Assembly (NCBI GenBank): GCA_037976565.1
Contig: CP137671.1
Location: forward strand, 16,074,556 to 16,138,555
DNA length: 64,000 nucleotides
Direction of reading: 5' to 3'
Source: Mesocentrotus franciscanus
Taxonomy: Eukaryota > Echinodermata > Echinoidea > Camarodonta > Strongylocentrotidae
Shown: positions 51,664-61,983 of the stretch, piece by piece
How positions within the stretch are numbered: the first letter of the stretch is position 1
How the letters are laid out: each line of letters begins with the position of its first letter
Notes under the pieces: generated by a model
Databases searched by the model: none
What the model was told of the DNA's origin: nothing
The model's input: only the letters and a program-made list of their open reading frames with translations
Position numbers and translations under genes: made by a program

Positions 51664-51790
51664 TCTGTGCTGAAACATCAGACTCTCACCGAGAGCTCTG
51701 GTGGGCCAATCAGGTGGTTCACTGCATCTCAGAATGACTAAATGATTACAAAACAGGCAATACAAAGAAACAAACTAATACCAACACGAA
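51664..51790 (-). repeat. Dispersed repeat (GAGCTCTCAGTGAGAGTCTG), inverted copy
   Basis: GTGCTGAAACATCAGACTCT, CACCGAGAGCTCTGGTG and CCAATCAGGTGGTTCACTG are the reverse complement of 27785-27930, including the adjacent CAAAGAAACAAACTAATACC. Confidence 0.8.
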
Positions 51791-52059
51791 ATAACAGCAG
51801 AAACAAAATTACATCACACCAAAGAGGTATCCATGTGTTCTACATTATTTTATAAGCTTTAAGGTCCTCTATCTGAAATATTTTCTATAACATTAGACAA
51901 CGGAGACAACATTTGGAATAAAACTTCTGTCTACGGTACAGGTTTTAATAGCAGGCAAGAGGAGGGAGCATGGCAAGATGAGGACACGAGGGCATGGAAA
52001 GATATAGGCCTATATAATTATATAATTATATATAAACGATGAAGAGAAAGTGATAGTAT

Positions 52060-52400
52060 ATTATACAAGAGAGGTTCTGTTGAAACTAAGGGCAAGAGGT
52101 GACTCCAATAGTAATATTTTCTGAGGGGCGCAACCCCGACGCAAATGGTACCATAGTTTTAACCAGTACCTCGAAAAGAAGGCAGGGCATATTTGTTTTA
52201 TATCCTGCATCAAAGATTTATTTTTCAAAACAAAAAATATATATAAATATTAAAACAAACATTTAACATTTTAACATTTTACAGTTTCTTTTTGCTAGCC
52301 GTAAATAGTACTTTTTGCAAAATAGTGTGTTTATTTTTGATCACGTGAAGAGCTCTCAACCAATCAAAAACCAATAGATTTTTGATGCAGGATATAAATA
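52060..52400. repeat. Dispersed repeat, copy 2 (GAGGTGACTCCAATAGT)
   Basis: Same order of blocks as 39991-40450: AAGAGGTGACTCCAATAGTA, TTTAACCAGTACCTCG, TTTGTTTTATATCCTGCATC and CTCTCAACCAATCAAAAACC. Confidence 0.8.
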
Positions 52401-52720
52401 CTCTCTCTCTCTCTTCCGCCTTGTCTTTCCCCCACTATCTGTTTTTGATGATAACAATACTTTTTGCCGAGTGTAATCCGATATGTACAAATTCCTTTTG
52501 ATATAATTTGCCTTTGTCTAGAACAGGTATTGTTTCTATTAAATTTGCTTCCATGTTTACCATACTCCTATGGTGTCAGGATTTCATTTCAATATATCTA
52601 AATTTGCATCTGCCATTATCCCCCATCTCTATCTCCCCTCTCCCCCTCTCTCTCACCCTCTGTCTCTCTCTCCCCTATCACTTAACCCTTATCTCTCTAT
52701 CTCTCATTCTATCTGTGCAC
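52401..52720. repeat. Interspersed CT-rich sequence
   Basis: CT tracts at 52398-52415 and 52615-52715 separated by ordinary sequence. Confidence 0.6.
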
Positions 52721-52924
52721 GTTTCATTGTCAGGTTAGGTGCAGCTTATCTCACACCTAAATTTCAAAATCAAACTATATCCAAGGAGTTATTACACTCC
52801 TTGCTATATCAAACTAATCATATCGACTTCTTTTTCTTGCACTCTCTTGCCACTTTACAATTCTCACACAGCATTGACAACAAGTTTTACAGTGTATTAA
52901 TTCCCCCAGTGGCACTATATCCCT

Positions 52925-53573
52925 TATAGGGGATGTCCACCCTGATATTATCTTGGTTTTAAAGGTAAAGACCAGTTTTGGAAACGCCCCTCTCTCAAAA
53001 AATGAAATGGAAGCTCTCATTACCAATCATGTGAAAGAATATGTTTTGACTAATACGTGATGATACAAATTTTGCCGGGAAACCGCCTACTTATTGATAT
53101 ATTTGGTAAATTATTCTATTGGGACCAAATAGATATCGTGCACGTGGTCGCGTAGTCCCATATACATCTTTCTGTGTACAGTGCTTGTAACTTTACCTAG
53201 ACTGGGCCAAGTTTCTTATCATTTTGATGATTCCAGAACCTTGCAGTACACACCAATATGCTAGATGATCAACCTTTTCTGATCGATTTCACAACGTTTC
53301 TTTCACAATGCAATTGCATGACCAGAACTGGTCTTTATCTTTAATAAAAGCAGAAAAATAAGTAAAAGTTTGAGCAATATCCGTTTAATGCCTCGCTAGA
53401 TACGTCAGAGAGTTGCCAATTTGTGTTTGATTGATCGCACCTTCAAATATTCATAACTTTCTTACTATTGATCGTTTGCTTTTTGTTTCTGCTCAAACTT
53501 TCACTGACTTGTTTCTCTGATTTTTCTGCTTTTATTAAAACCAACTTAACATCAGGGTTTGGTTCCCCTTTAA
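52925..53573. mobile_element. Outer MITE split by a TTAA insertion
   Basis: Left arm: GGGGATGTCCACCCTGAT then TTGGTTTTAA. After the inserted element (52959-53344) it resumes with TAATAAAAGCAGAAAAATAAG. The right arm reads GCTTTTATTAAAACCAACTT, then CATCAGGGTTTGGTTCCCC. The right arm shows the uninterrupted form of the insertion site. Confidence 0.75.
52959..53344. mobile_element. TTAA MITE (AAAGACCAGTT family), copy 2, inverted
   Basis: Starts TTAAAGGTAAAGACCAGTTT and ends AACTGGTCTTTATCTTTAA. It is the reverse of 25101-25499 with few differences, and is nested in the outer MITE. Confidence 0.88.
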
Positions 53574-54112
53574 AGGTACTATGTCCCATTTGCAGGCCAA
53601 AAAAATGAAAAGGTTAAATTCCAACGGCATTTGAAAGACAATACTAATTTAGAGCTTCCCTAAAAAAAAGGGGGCTTGAAAATGTCTTTAAGTGGGAAAA
53701 TAACGACTATTAGTTGTCGAATCGACTTAGGAGCTATAGAGCCAGTAAGTAATAGTCTGATTTTTCAGACCATTGTACCGAATGGTCGTACGTTTTATGC
53801 TGCGCAAAGATTCAATCAGTTTAATTTTGGCCATTACAAGAAGTGGGTTATTGATGTAGACAAATGCTCATGTACCCTTTACAGCTCATTTTATGTATGT
53901 ATGTTATTACCAAAGATGAAAAAAGCCAGTCAGTCACTCAATAGTGTCTGACAGTGAAGTCTAGCAAGTAAACGGGTTTCCTTGCATAATTTGAATATTA
54001 GGACACTGCTAACGTTTAAATTTCACAGATAGGACATACATGACATATTCATAATTCCTGCAAAGTTCTACAGAATTTGATGTTGGCTGCAAAAGGGACA
54101 TAGTATCTTTAA
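53570..54112. mobile_element. TTAA MITE (GGTACTATGTCCC family), copy 2
   Basis: TTAAAGGTACTATGTCCC to GGGACATAGTATCTTTAA. Near-identical to 37570-38098 apart from small indels. It abuts the outer MITE and shares the TTAA at 53570-53573. Confidence 0.9.
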
Positions 54113-54194
54113 GGTGAAAAACCTATTCCTATATCGATCCTGTTATTGCCTGTTCAGTTTCTTGCCGTTTCATAATTACGCCTCATGACGTCGA

Positions 54195-55112
54195 ATCGAG
54201 TACGCATCGAATCTCACAATTATTGATACCAACGCAATCATTATTTTAGCTCCATTTGGATTTTTCTTTCTTTCTTTCATTTTGGCGGTCGCATTAAAAT
54301 TGCATTGCGAATAATTATCCCAGTCCCACGGACAACACTTACACTGACAAGAGACCGAATAAAATATTAATCCAAATAGTCATGAATCGGTCGGTTTGGG
54401 GTCGGATTTGCGATGTGATTGAGGCGCTAGTTAATTAGGTGATTCGGGTAGATGAACATGGCACATGCGCTCTCACTCTTCGTGCTATTAGTATAACCTT
54501 TTTTTGGTGCTGGCGTCACATTTTCCAGTTGTACATCACCTGTCAGGATCAACAAATTCATTGTTTATATACAGGCAGATCATTCTGGAGAACCTTTCCA
54601 CTTAGTTACAGACGACATTGTTTAGTTGTGTTTGTTTAATGCAGGAGAAATGCCCATATCGTTGGTGAAATGATTCTCGGAGATGCGGATATGATTCTAT
54701 ATTCATTTATCCATTCTTCGAAGTCACTTAGTATTAAAGTCAGTCTAAAAAACGGACATTAAACAAAAATCTTCGTCATTGTTGCTTGAAGCACAGGGAC
54801 ATCCGTATTTGTTATAAATTGACTTTCTGGTGTAAAAGTGATGGGAAATTCATCTTCTGCTATTTTATTCTTTGGACACGAATAGTGCATTTTGAGCGTC
54901 TCTTCAATGGTTTCCCTATAAATCTACCACAGATTCTTTACCATCTCCATCTGAAAGCGAAGCAAAAGTGAAAGCAGGATTCAAAGACATTTATGATTTC
55001 TTTTTTGTTTGTTTCTAACTGTGCTACACGAAAAGAACATGCTTGTATTCTGGCGTCTCTCTTGTCATTCTCTCCACGTCTCGAACAGGTAAATAAAAGA
55101 CGATACTTTTTT
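54195..55112 (+). repeat. Segment duplicated at 61965-62850, upstream of GPCR 2
   Basis: TTCATTTTGGCGGTCGC, GATGAACATGGCACATGCGC, CAGGCAGATCATTCTGGAG, TGGTGAAATGATTCTCGGAG and CTCTCCACGTCTCGAACAG|GTAAATAAAAG all recur in order. GAACAG|GTAAAT is a possible splice donor, so the block may hold the 5' UTR exon of the GPCR locus. The open frames inside differ between copies and are not convincing. Confidence 0.75.
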
Positions 55113-55330
55113 CTGATCCTCCTATGGGACTTTGGACAAAATAAAGAAAGTTAAGAGATAGCAGCTAACAGGTTGGGGAATCGCGCGAAATATTTCAATA
55201 TATTTACTGCTCGGTCGAAGATAAAAAAAAAAACAGTGATGTTAAGCATTCGTTGGAGGACCCCCTTGGCCCTTGCTGATTTGTATGCGTGCAATATCGT
55301 AATCTCACGTGCTTTAATTGCCCCTTAATC
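55113..55330. other. Spacer between duplicated block and GPCR 2 homology
   Basis: No GPCR-like sequence and no AG acceptor with a pyrimidine tract close to 55331 was found. Confidence 0.5.
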
Positions 55331-56065
55331 GCCGGTCTATTCTCCGCTAGTTTGCTGCTCCTCAATCTTGATCGCTTCTTCAGTATAGCCTCTCCGCTCC
55401 GGTACATGGCCATCATAGATCGGCGTAAAGCTGTCATGATCGCCACAAGTGCAGTCATCACTGAGGCAACGTTTCTCCTTGTCGTACTTTTCGTGAACCC
55501 CCTAGGACCGGGAATCATTCAACACTCCAAACTGGGCGGCTGCATCATGTCTTTCAACGAACCGAGCTTCATCGCGTATTCGCTCGCGATCTTCTCACTT
55601 TTTATCTGGTCTTTCCTTCCCATCCTGGCCATCATGTACTCACGGATCATCTGCATCAGCAGGAGACATGTGAGACTTATTCAGGTCCAGGAACTCACAC
55701 CTCGAGTCTCCAAAGCAGCCGGGAGCGTCGAGCCGGGCTTACCGGACGAAAGGCCCCTGGCAGCCAGGAAGAATGTCAACCACAAAGCGATACGCATGAC
55801 ACTTTTGGTGACGGGCACCTACGTGGTGGCATGGGCACCCTTCACAATATGCCAAATTTATATTTCCATGGTAACCGACGACGTTTCGATCATCATCAGG
55901 GCGTTGGTGTGTTGGCCACTGCTTCTCAATCCTCTGTGCAATGTGATCATCTACTCGGTGACGAAACGTTCTTATCGGACTTTGGCGCGAAATCTACTGA
56001 AAGGTTGTCTGCGATGTTCCCTTGCAGATATTCGCAACGCAACATCTCATGAAATTCTCGTTTAG
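55331..56065 (+). CDS. 5'-truncated class A GPCR paralogue (TM3-TM7)
   Basis: From residue AGLFSAS onwards this matches residues 103-346 of the intact receptor at 32423-33463, including LDRFFSIASPLRYMAI, AWAPFTICQIY and NPLCNVIIYSV, to the same C-terminal end (SHEILV). The region for TM1, TM2, Cys92 and the start of TM3 is absent. An open frame continues upstream to ATG 55289 (258 residues), but those 14 residues are not GPCR-like. The frame is uninterrupted and most changes are conservative, so it is either a young truncated copy or is completed by exons I cannot see; no acceptor is present at the breakpoint. As it stands it could not form a normal receptor. TM4-TM5 differ most, while TM6-TM7 are nearly identical at DNA level. 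Confidence 0.82.
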   Translation, partial: AGLFSASLLLLNLDRFFSIASPLRYMAIIDRRKAVMIATSAVITEATFLLVVLFVNPLGPGIIQHSKLGGCIMSFNEPSFIAYSLAIFSLFIWSFLPILAIMYSRIICISRRHVRLIQVQELTPRVSKAAGSVEPGLPDERPLAARKNVNHKAIRMTLLVTGTYVVAWAPFTICQIYISMVTDDVSIIIRALVCWPLLLNPLCNVIIYSVTKRSYRTLARNLLKGCLRCSLADIRNATSHEILV

Positions 56066-57974
56066 AGAAATTTGTTTTGCCAGCTATACAGCCCGGCCGG
56101 CCGGCGGCATCAATTACACGGTTGATATCTGTAGTCTAGATAATAATTTAAAATTTTACTCAGATAAAATTTCATAATTAGCGCCCTTCTGACTGATATC
56201 TACGCCCCAGATAACGACCTTCTTGCTCTAAATAGAATGAATCGTTGACTGGTGTGATTCTTGATAAAGCATTATAATTATATCGACAGTTGCCTCTTTC
56301 TACCCAGGTGTAGTATGCTATTGTTACTGGAAGGGAATTATGAGCTGCTGAAGCTGAAGGACAGGATAATAAATAACGAGATATATTCATACCCTACTAG
56401 ACAGTCAAACTAATTTCACCTTTTTAAAAAAAGCTGAAAATTAATTGTTAAACACATATGAATGAATATATGTGTCGTCGCCGGTCAGCTGCTATGTTGA
56501 CATTGTTGACACGTAGGTATGCATGAATCTCGATTTCTTTGACTCTCGACTCAATCCCTTTCTCCCTCTTTCTGCTGATCTAACCTCCTCTTTCTAGAGC
56601 TTTTGCAATTATTCATTTTCCTTTTCTATCTTTCTTTCTTTTTGCCTTCTTCTATTTCCCCCCATTGTTTCCTCTTTTCTTTTATTCCTTCCCCAAATTC
56701 ATAATTTCTTTATTGTTACATATGTTTTAACTCATTGATTTTCTATGTATACTTTGTTTTCAAGACGTATTGTAAAAAAGCCTCTGAGGAACTAATACTT
56801 CAACAACCTCTGCTTCTAGTTAGTTCCTCTTTTCTCGTGCCATTACTACATGTATTATATTTGTCTTGTTTCATTGTATATTTTGTGTAATATACTTATA
56901 TTAAATTGCAATAATTTCATTGCATTATGTTCTGCATGAGAAATAAAATCATTTGTATCTTGAATCTTGAATCTCAAAAGTGACCATTATGGCCACGTTT
57001 GGTAAGGGGTCATTTTTCCAATCGTTATGAAAGGGTTCGAGATAATAGACGACAAATAGTGCATCAGGAGTCAGAAGTTCTGAAGTTGAGTCTTCGTTTT
57101 TATTGCTTAACTTCTCATGGTTAAACAGCCTCTGTAACAATAAAAACCAAAGTTGAACAGAATATTTAAATCGTGGTGTATTGACATAAATGGAACAATG
57201 ATATTGATACCAACATAACATTAACAATTATTTATTCATTGACATTGTTTTGTTATATCATCTCGATCATCAACCGATTTATTATACAAAATAAATTACA
57301 CTGATTGTTTTCTTCTGTCCAATATCATGAATTACCATATTGTACAAATGATAGTATTGAGTCATTCGCATAAAGCAACATAACATAGTAAATTCTACTC
57401 ACCGGCCAATACTAGCCATAACGCTAAACAATAGCGACATAGATGCTACCAAGTACCATATCCACAGCTCGTCCAATTACAGCAGACCTAGCAATAAGAT
57501 CAAATGGCAAATCTTACAAAAAAACAATGACTTACATAAAGGGAAGCTTATACTCATCAAAGTTGTAAGGATAATTTGTTCAATTTAACACAATATACAT
57601 GTACTGCAATTCCTTCATATCATGTAACAAAATAAATGACAACAGTATTTCAAAGAAGGATCATTGTCCCAAATACAGTGCAATACATGATTCAATTAAG
57701 ACTGATCCAACTTTCACCATCAAAACTCTCATTAGTAATGCTTATAGGTATATAATATAGCATTATTCCAATAAGTTAAATGAAATACAATCATAATTAT
57801 TAAACAAACCAACTGAACTTACTTTAAACAAAGTCTGACCACATTTCCTCCTACAGTAGGCCAAATGTACATGTCCTTGCAGTCCTCATTACACAGCTTA
57901 GAATGGCTTGCCTGCCTGTTATAGCATTCACTAATGCCAACACTAACACAAAAGAAATGCACTCATGCAAAGAG
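56066..57974. other. Flank of GPCR 2 and intergenic sequence
   Basis: GC-rich GGCCGGCCGGCGG at about 56092-56105. An AATAAA occurs at about 56943 followed by TTGAATC repeats, which may be the tail of a LINE. No further genes recognised. Confidence 0.4.
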
Positions 57975-58112
57975 TTCAATGAGAATCCCTATAGGGGGTA
58001 CTCCAATTGAGTAATACAGATACCCCCCAAAAGGAGGGAAACAATTCAATGGGAATCCCTATAGGGGGTAGTCCAAATGAGCAATAGAGATACCCCAATA
58101 GGAGGGAAACAA
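57975..58112. repeat. Two tandem units of ~70 bp
   Basis: TTCAATGAGAATCCCTATAG with GGGGGTACTCCAA and AGGAGGGAAACAA, repeated as TTCAATGGGAATCCCTATAG. Confidence 0.85.
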
Positions 58113-58199
58113 GTTGTCATTGAGTGAAGAAGCAGGGGGGGGGGCACCTTTGCACCACATAATTCCTATTTAATTATGACATAAATTCCAATTTATAAC

Positions 58200-58383
58200 A
58201 GTTATTATCAGCAAAGAAGATTTTGAAGGACCTATTCAATGTAAAACTGTGATCTGTGATCAATAACAACCGTTAAAATTCGATGACAAATTTGCTCTCA
58301 GCCAATCAAATGCCACGATTTCAGTAGCTTATAACAGTCATTGTAACTTATTATTCATAACAGCTTTGATGAAACAGGGCCCT
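58200..58383. mobile_element. GGGCCCTGTTTCAT-type MITE, copy 4
   Basis: CTCAGCCAATCAAATGCCAC, TCAGTAGCTTATAACAG and GATGAAACAGGGCCCTG at the right. The left end is less clear. Confidence 0.65.
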
Positions 58384-59100
58384 GGTGCTACAAAAAGTGG
58401 TCAAATTGACCCCTAACAACAACAATTTATTCATTCCGGTCACATATTGGCCAAAAAATGCATTGATTTTTGTCCCAAATCAGGCCAATATTTTAGTCAG
58501 AATCAATTGATTGGTTAGATTTGACATCCAAATTCAATATCACAATGTGCGCTGATCTCAAAACAATCGATTCCATTTCATGAATTTACACAGATTGGAA
58601 CACTTTTGTCAATTCGATCGGTGGCTCGTGTTTTGCTGCGCTGAACTGGTTGGAAGACGTCGACCCGCGAGCTGAGTTAATTGTGAATTATCCAACCCTT
58701 TACCCCAACACATTACTTTGAAAGCTCACATTAGAACATCAAGTGACCTACCAAAACCATCGCAATACAGTTATATTATTATTAATCCCATTTAAATTGT
58801 AATGGAAATGGGAGAAGTCATAAACTCAATAAGAGGAAAGTGGGAATTATGTTCCGATTTTTTAATTTCATTCTTGTTCATGCAGACAGGTATCAAATAG
58901 GAATGTTGCAATGGCCTAGTTTATTTCTTCTTCTTTTTCAAATTGATGATGAAGGACTAAATATTATGAATAGATTGCCACACATCCATAACAAAATGAG
59001 GCAATTTTTTGATAATCCAGTTATTCTGTTCTTGATTAGTCGTTGGTTGCGTAGCAATGGGAAGTATGGGGACACGTTCCACTTCCCCATCTAATATTTG
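58384..59100. other. Intergenic
   Basis: No supported feature; an open frame at 58840-59094 has no recognisable domain. Confidence 0.35.
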
Positions 59101-59345
59101 GTATTAAATAGAGGAAAATGTAAGAGAGAGGGAGATAGAGAGAGTAAAGAAAGAGAGGGGTGGAGGGAAAAGGAAGATAGAGGGGAAAAAGGAGAGGGAG
59201 GGAGGAAGAGAGAGAAAGCGAGAGGGAGAGGGGCGGAGGGAAAGGAATAGAGAGAAAAAAGGGAGAGGAAGAGGAGTGGAGGGATAGTGAGGGCGAGAGA
59301 GAGAAAGAGAGAGGGGGGGGGGTAAAAAGAGGGTTGAAGGGAACG
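59101..59345. repeat. GA-rich tract
   Basis: GAGAGAGG, GGAGGGAAAG and GAGAGAGAAAG motifs. Confidence 0.88.
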
Positions 59346-59493
59346 TGATAAGAAAATGAAAATCCACCTCTCATTCCCCCATTCCGTAAACTTTGGCCTC
59401 GAAAAGTGGCATAAACTTCATACACCCAATTGAGACCAGTCCTCACTGACCCCCATAGTACGAGAGCCCCCTCCTTCAGTTCCTGGACCCGTG

Positions 59494-59645
59494 TAGCCTA
59501 TCCGATAGGCGTCGGGCTTTATGGCAAGTATACTAATCGCGTTAGGGAGACTGACATCGGCGCGGGGCGCCGATGTCAGTCTCCCTAACGCGATTAGTAT
59601 ACTTGCCATAAAGCGGTTAAAGCCCGACGCCTATCGGATAGGCTA
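59494..59645. repeat. Near-perfect GC-rich hairpin
   Basis: TAGCCTATCCGATAGGCGTC, GGGCTTTATGGCAAGTATAC and TAATCGCGTTAGGGAGACTG on the left are mirrored on the right to GGCTA at 59641-59645. The loop is about 4-5 bases (GGGG). The right arm has an extra ~9 bases (CGGTTAAAG). The flanks GGACCCGTG and GGACCCGTGC are direct repeats. Confidence 0.92.
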
Positions 59646-59775
59646 GGACCCGTGCTACGCCCCTGTTCTTACACACTGTTAAAAGTAATAGAGAAAAATT
59701 ATTGTATCGAAAATAATATCGCTAGTGATATTCGTTTGTCTCGCAATGTGGTCAATAAGGAATCTAAAAGATCTC

Positions 59776-59808
59776 GACGTTTCGTGCGCCGCTGCAACAC
59801 TTCGTCAG
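59776..59808 (-). ncRNA. Hammerhead-ribozyme-like core, left arm
   Basis: Mirror image of the motif at 59878-59910, with identical core bases on the minus strand. Confidence 0.52.
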
Positions 59809-59877
59809 GTGATAAAAACTAATGTAAGCAAGGGTGCTTTATACTCTACGGGAGGACATTACATTAATTTTTATCAC

Positions 59878-59910
59878 CTGACGAAGTGTTGCAGCGGCGC
59901 ACGAAACGTC
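59878..59910 (+). ncRNA. Hammerhead-ribozyme-like core, right arm
   Basis: CTGACGA (CUGANGA), then AGTGTTGCAGCGGCGCAC able to pair GUG with CAC plus inner GC pairs as stem II, then GAAA and CGTC. ACGU is the palindromic minimal stem III, and the predicted cut follows GUC (59908-59910). Stem I: GAGAU after the cut can pair with AUCAC before CUGA in four of five positions. This fits the minimal type-I hammerheads known from Penelope-like retroelements. Seen by eye only; not folded or tested. Confidence 0.55.
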
Positions 59911-59989
59911 GAGATCTTTTAGATTCCTTATTGACCACATTGCGAGACAAACGAATATCACTAGCGATATTATTTTCGATACTACATCC

Positions 59990-61085
59990 GCAATGAGTAA
60001 TATATTTAGCATTAAAAATTATTGTCTTTGCCATTATGACGTGAACACAAGGGGAGTAATTGAAATGTAATACTGCAGAAATTCATGTTGAAAGTAAAAT
60101 GTGAACTCATTCAAGAAATACCCAGAAGCTTAAGATCCTTAATTGGTAGGGTGGGAACAAGGCTATTTTGTAAAGGAGGCCTTCAGTACAGAAGGTTAAA
60201 TAGTCGGTAGAAAACTATTTACAAAGAACAGGGCAAGATAAGTGAATTCTCGTAGTTGTAATATGGAATAATCATTTTGAACTTCAAACAATATGAAATA
60301 AAAGAACAAGTTGCATAATACTTGCATAATAGGTAAGCCTAGTAAATGAATAATTCATTGCTGTAATAACAATCGGCTGTAGCAAGAGTCAGCTGTTTGT
60401 ATATCTTACTTCTAACGGAAAAAGAATATTAAACAATTCATCTGGACTTTAAATGAAATACATCCCATGTTCTGTAGCATTTTTACTTGGAAATTCTAAT
60501 TTCCTCTCAATCCAGATAGATCCATCGGAATTGATACACATGAAATTACCGCGATTGTAATAGACTTTAAATATTAATGTGTTTCACCAACTGCAATTTG
60601 AAAAGTGGCATACACTTAGAGTGATTGGCTTCTGGTGTCGACATGTCAATATTCTTCAACGATATCAGCAATTAGCATGGATTGAAATTATTATTATCAT
60701 ATAATATATATGGAACAGCGAGAAGTGCAGCAGCGCAAAACAGAATTTTAAAATAGCAAAATAATAAGCAAGATAAAACAACAACAGTTAAACAGAATTA
60801 TGCGGGAGAGAGAGTGCAGCGGCAAAAAAACAACAGAAAAAAAAGGAAAACGAACAACAAAAAAGAAAGAAAGAAAAAAAAAAAAACTTGGACGCAAGTA
60901 CAGACTGCTCCTAATTTGTTACTTCTCCAATTCTTATGTCTAGAGATGACATCAAATTCTTGAAAAGAAATTTTCATGAACATATCCAACCCTTGTGATC
61001 TGACCTTCAACTCGGTGATTGTGTAATTTGTAATTGTTTTTTTTTTTTTTTTTTTACAGACGTGTATCAATCAGATATGATTATT
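59990..61085. other. Intergenic
   Basis: A-rich segment 60775-60890 and a T run near 61038-61056. No gene. Confidence 0.4.
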
Positions 61086-61089
61086 TAAG

Positions 61090-61230
61090 TCTGGGGACCG
61101 ACCTTTTAACGTCACCATCCGAAAGACGTGACCGACTCAGTTTCGAACCTGCGTCCTTGGCTGAATCAGTTTGTAACTTCCATTGCTAGCTGGATTACAG
61201 GCGCACGCCAACGCCCCGTGATATTTGCTC
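61090..61230 (-). repeat. Possible tRNA-like SINE
   Basis: On the minus strand there is a B-box-like GCAGGTTCGAAACTGAG near 61140 and CTGTAATCCAGCTAGC. The head is less clear than in the other SINEs, and the family body is absent. Confidence 0.35.
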
Positions 61231-61239
61231 CAGGGTTTT

Positions 61240-61330
61240 TATCGTTTTGGGTTAGGGTTGCAACCAGGTTTTAGGTTTGGTATAGGATTAGGGTTATAGG
61301 CATACGGCCTAGTTTTTCAATCGAGGGGGG
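61240..61330. other. TTAGGGTT-like degenerate stretch and G run
   Basis: Contains GGGTTAGGGTTG, GGATTAGGGTTATAG and later a run of about 11 G. Too short and irregular for telomeric repeats. Confidence 0.4.
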
Positions 61331-61439
61331 GGGGGGTTACGCCTCTTGTCAAAATGCCATTCATCCTATTTGTAGATTTTGCTAACAGAAAAGACACTGT
61401 TATCATCTTTAAACAGTTATTTGGTCATCAACTATACTA

Positions 61440-61645
61440 CTCCCTTGGCGCGGCACTGGCGTCCTTTTGCAAGACATTAATCTTCATTTGCCACTCTCAA
61501 CCCAGGTGTTAAATAGGTACCGGTAGAAAGGAATTCCTTGAATGCTGTGAGCACCGAAATGGGTAGCTAAACTATAGAGTCGGGATGATATTGGAGCATC
61601 TTAAGCTCGATCATTGCTTGGTAGATATGAGCGCTGTAAATAACC
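61440..61645 (+). repeat. SINE, plus strand (body and 3' part)
   Basis: CGCGGCACTGGCGTCC, AAGACATTAATCTTCATTTG, CCACTCTCAACCCAGG and TTGAATGCTGTGAGCACC, ending in GCTCGATCATTGCTTGG and GAGCGCTGTAAATAACC. The most complete 3' part of the family in the window. Confidence 0.7.
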
Positions 61646-61845
61646 AAAATTGTTACAATTATTAACTTTAAAAATAAAATCATAAAGATTTTAAATATAT
61701 TGAAAATTTTAAAATTAAATAGTTAATTCATTTTAAATAGTTTTAATACGAATAATGTTGGTGGGGTGATTGAACCTTGAACTAGAAGAAAACTTAATTT
61801 TCAGGAAAATGCAGTGTAAATTATTCTACGATTTTTGAATTTGAT

Positions 61846-61983
61846 GTTAGGTTTGCGTTCGCTGGCCAGAATTTTCGCCTCGATGTCGACTACGGACTCC
61901 AACAGCGCCAGGGCCATCGACAAGAGGCTAGGTTCAACCCTGCTTGAGGATTCAACCCCCGAGCCGAGTTACTGTGTAAACAC
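61846..61983 (+). CDS. Weak candidate exon next to the duplicated block
   Basis: TTGATGTTAG (possible acceptor ending 61853 or nearby) leads into a GC-rich open frame LARIFASMSTTDSNSARAID then KRLGSTLLED and PEPSYCVNT, followed by ACACG|GTAATC as a possible donor. Composition is more exon-like than the surroundings. No family recognised. The intron side would be the duplicated block. Could be chance. Confidence 0.28.

Larger units (their letters stand above)
59704..59982. repeat. Long inverted repeat with ~120-bp arms
   Basis: The arms 59704-59826 and 59859-59982 are almost perfect reverse complements around a 32-base spacer. Outer sequence is GTATCGAAAATAATATCG. Each arm contains the hammerhead-like core, so a transcript of either strand would carry one sense and one antisense copy. 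Confidence 0.92.

Noticed and set aside
54439..54971. Peptide-coding potential in the GPCR 2 upstream block
   Set aside because: The matching copy at 62216-62503 has frame-changing differences, so the frames are not conserved.
61250..61310. Telomere-like TTAGGG repeats
   Set aside because: Only a few irregular GGGTTAGGG or GGATTAGGG units; no array.
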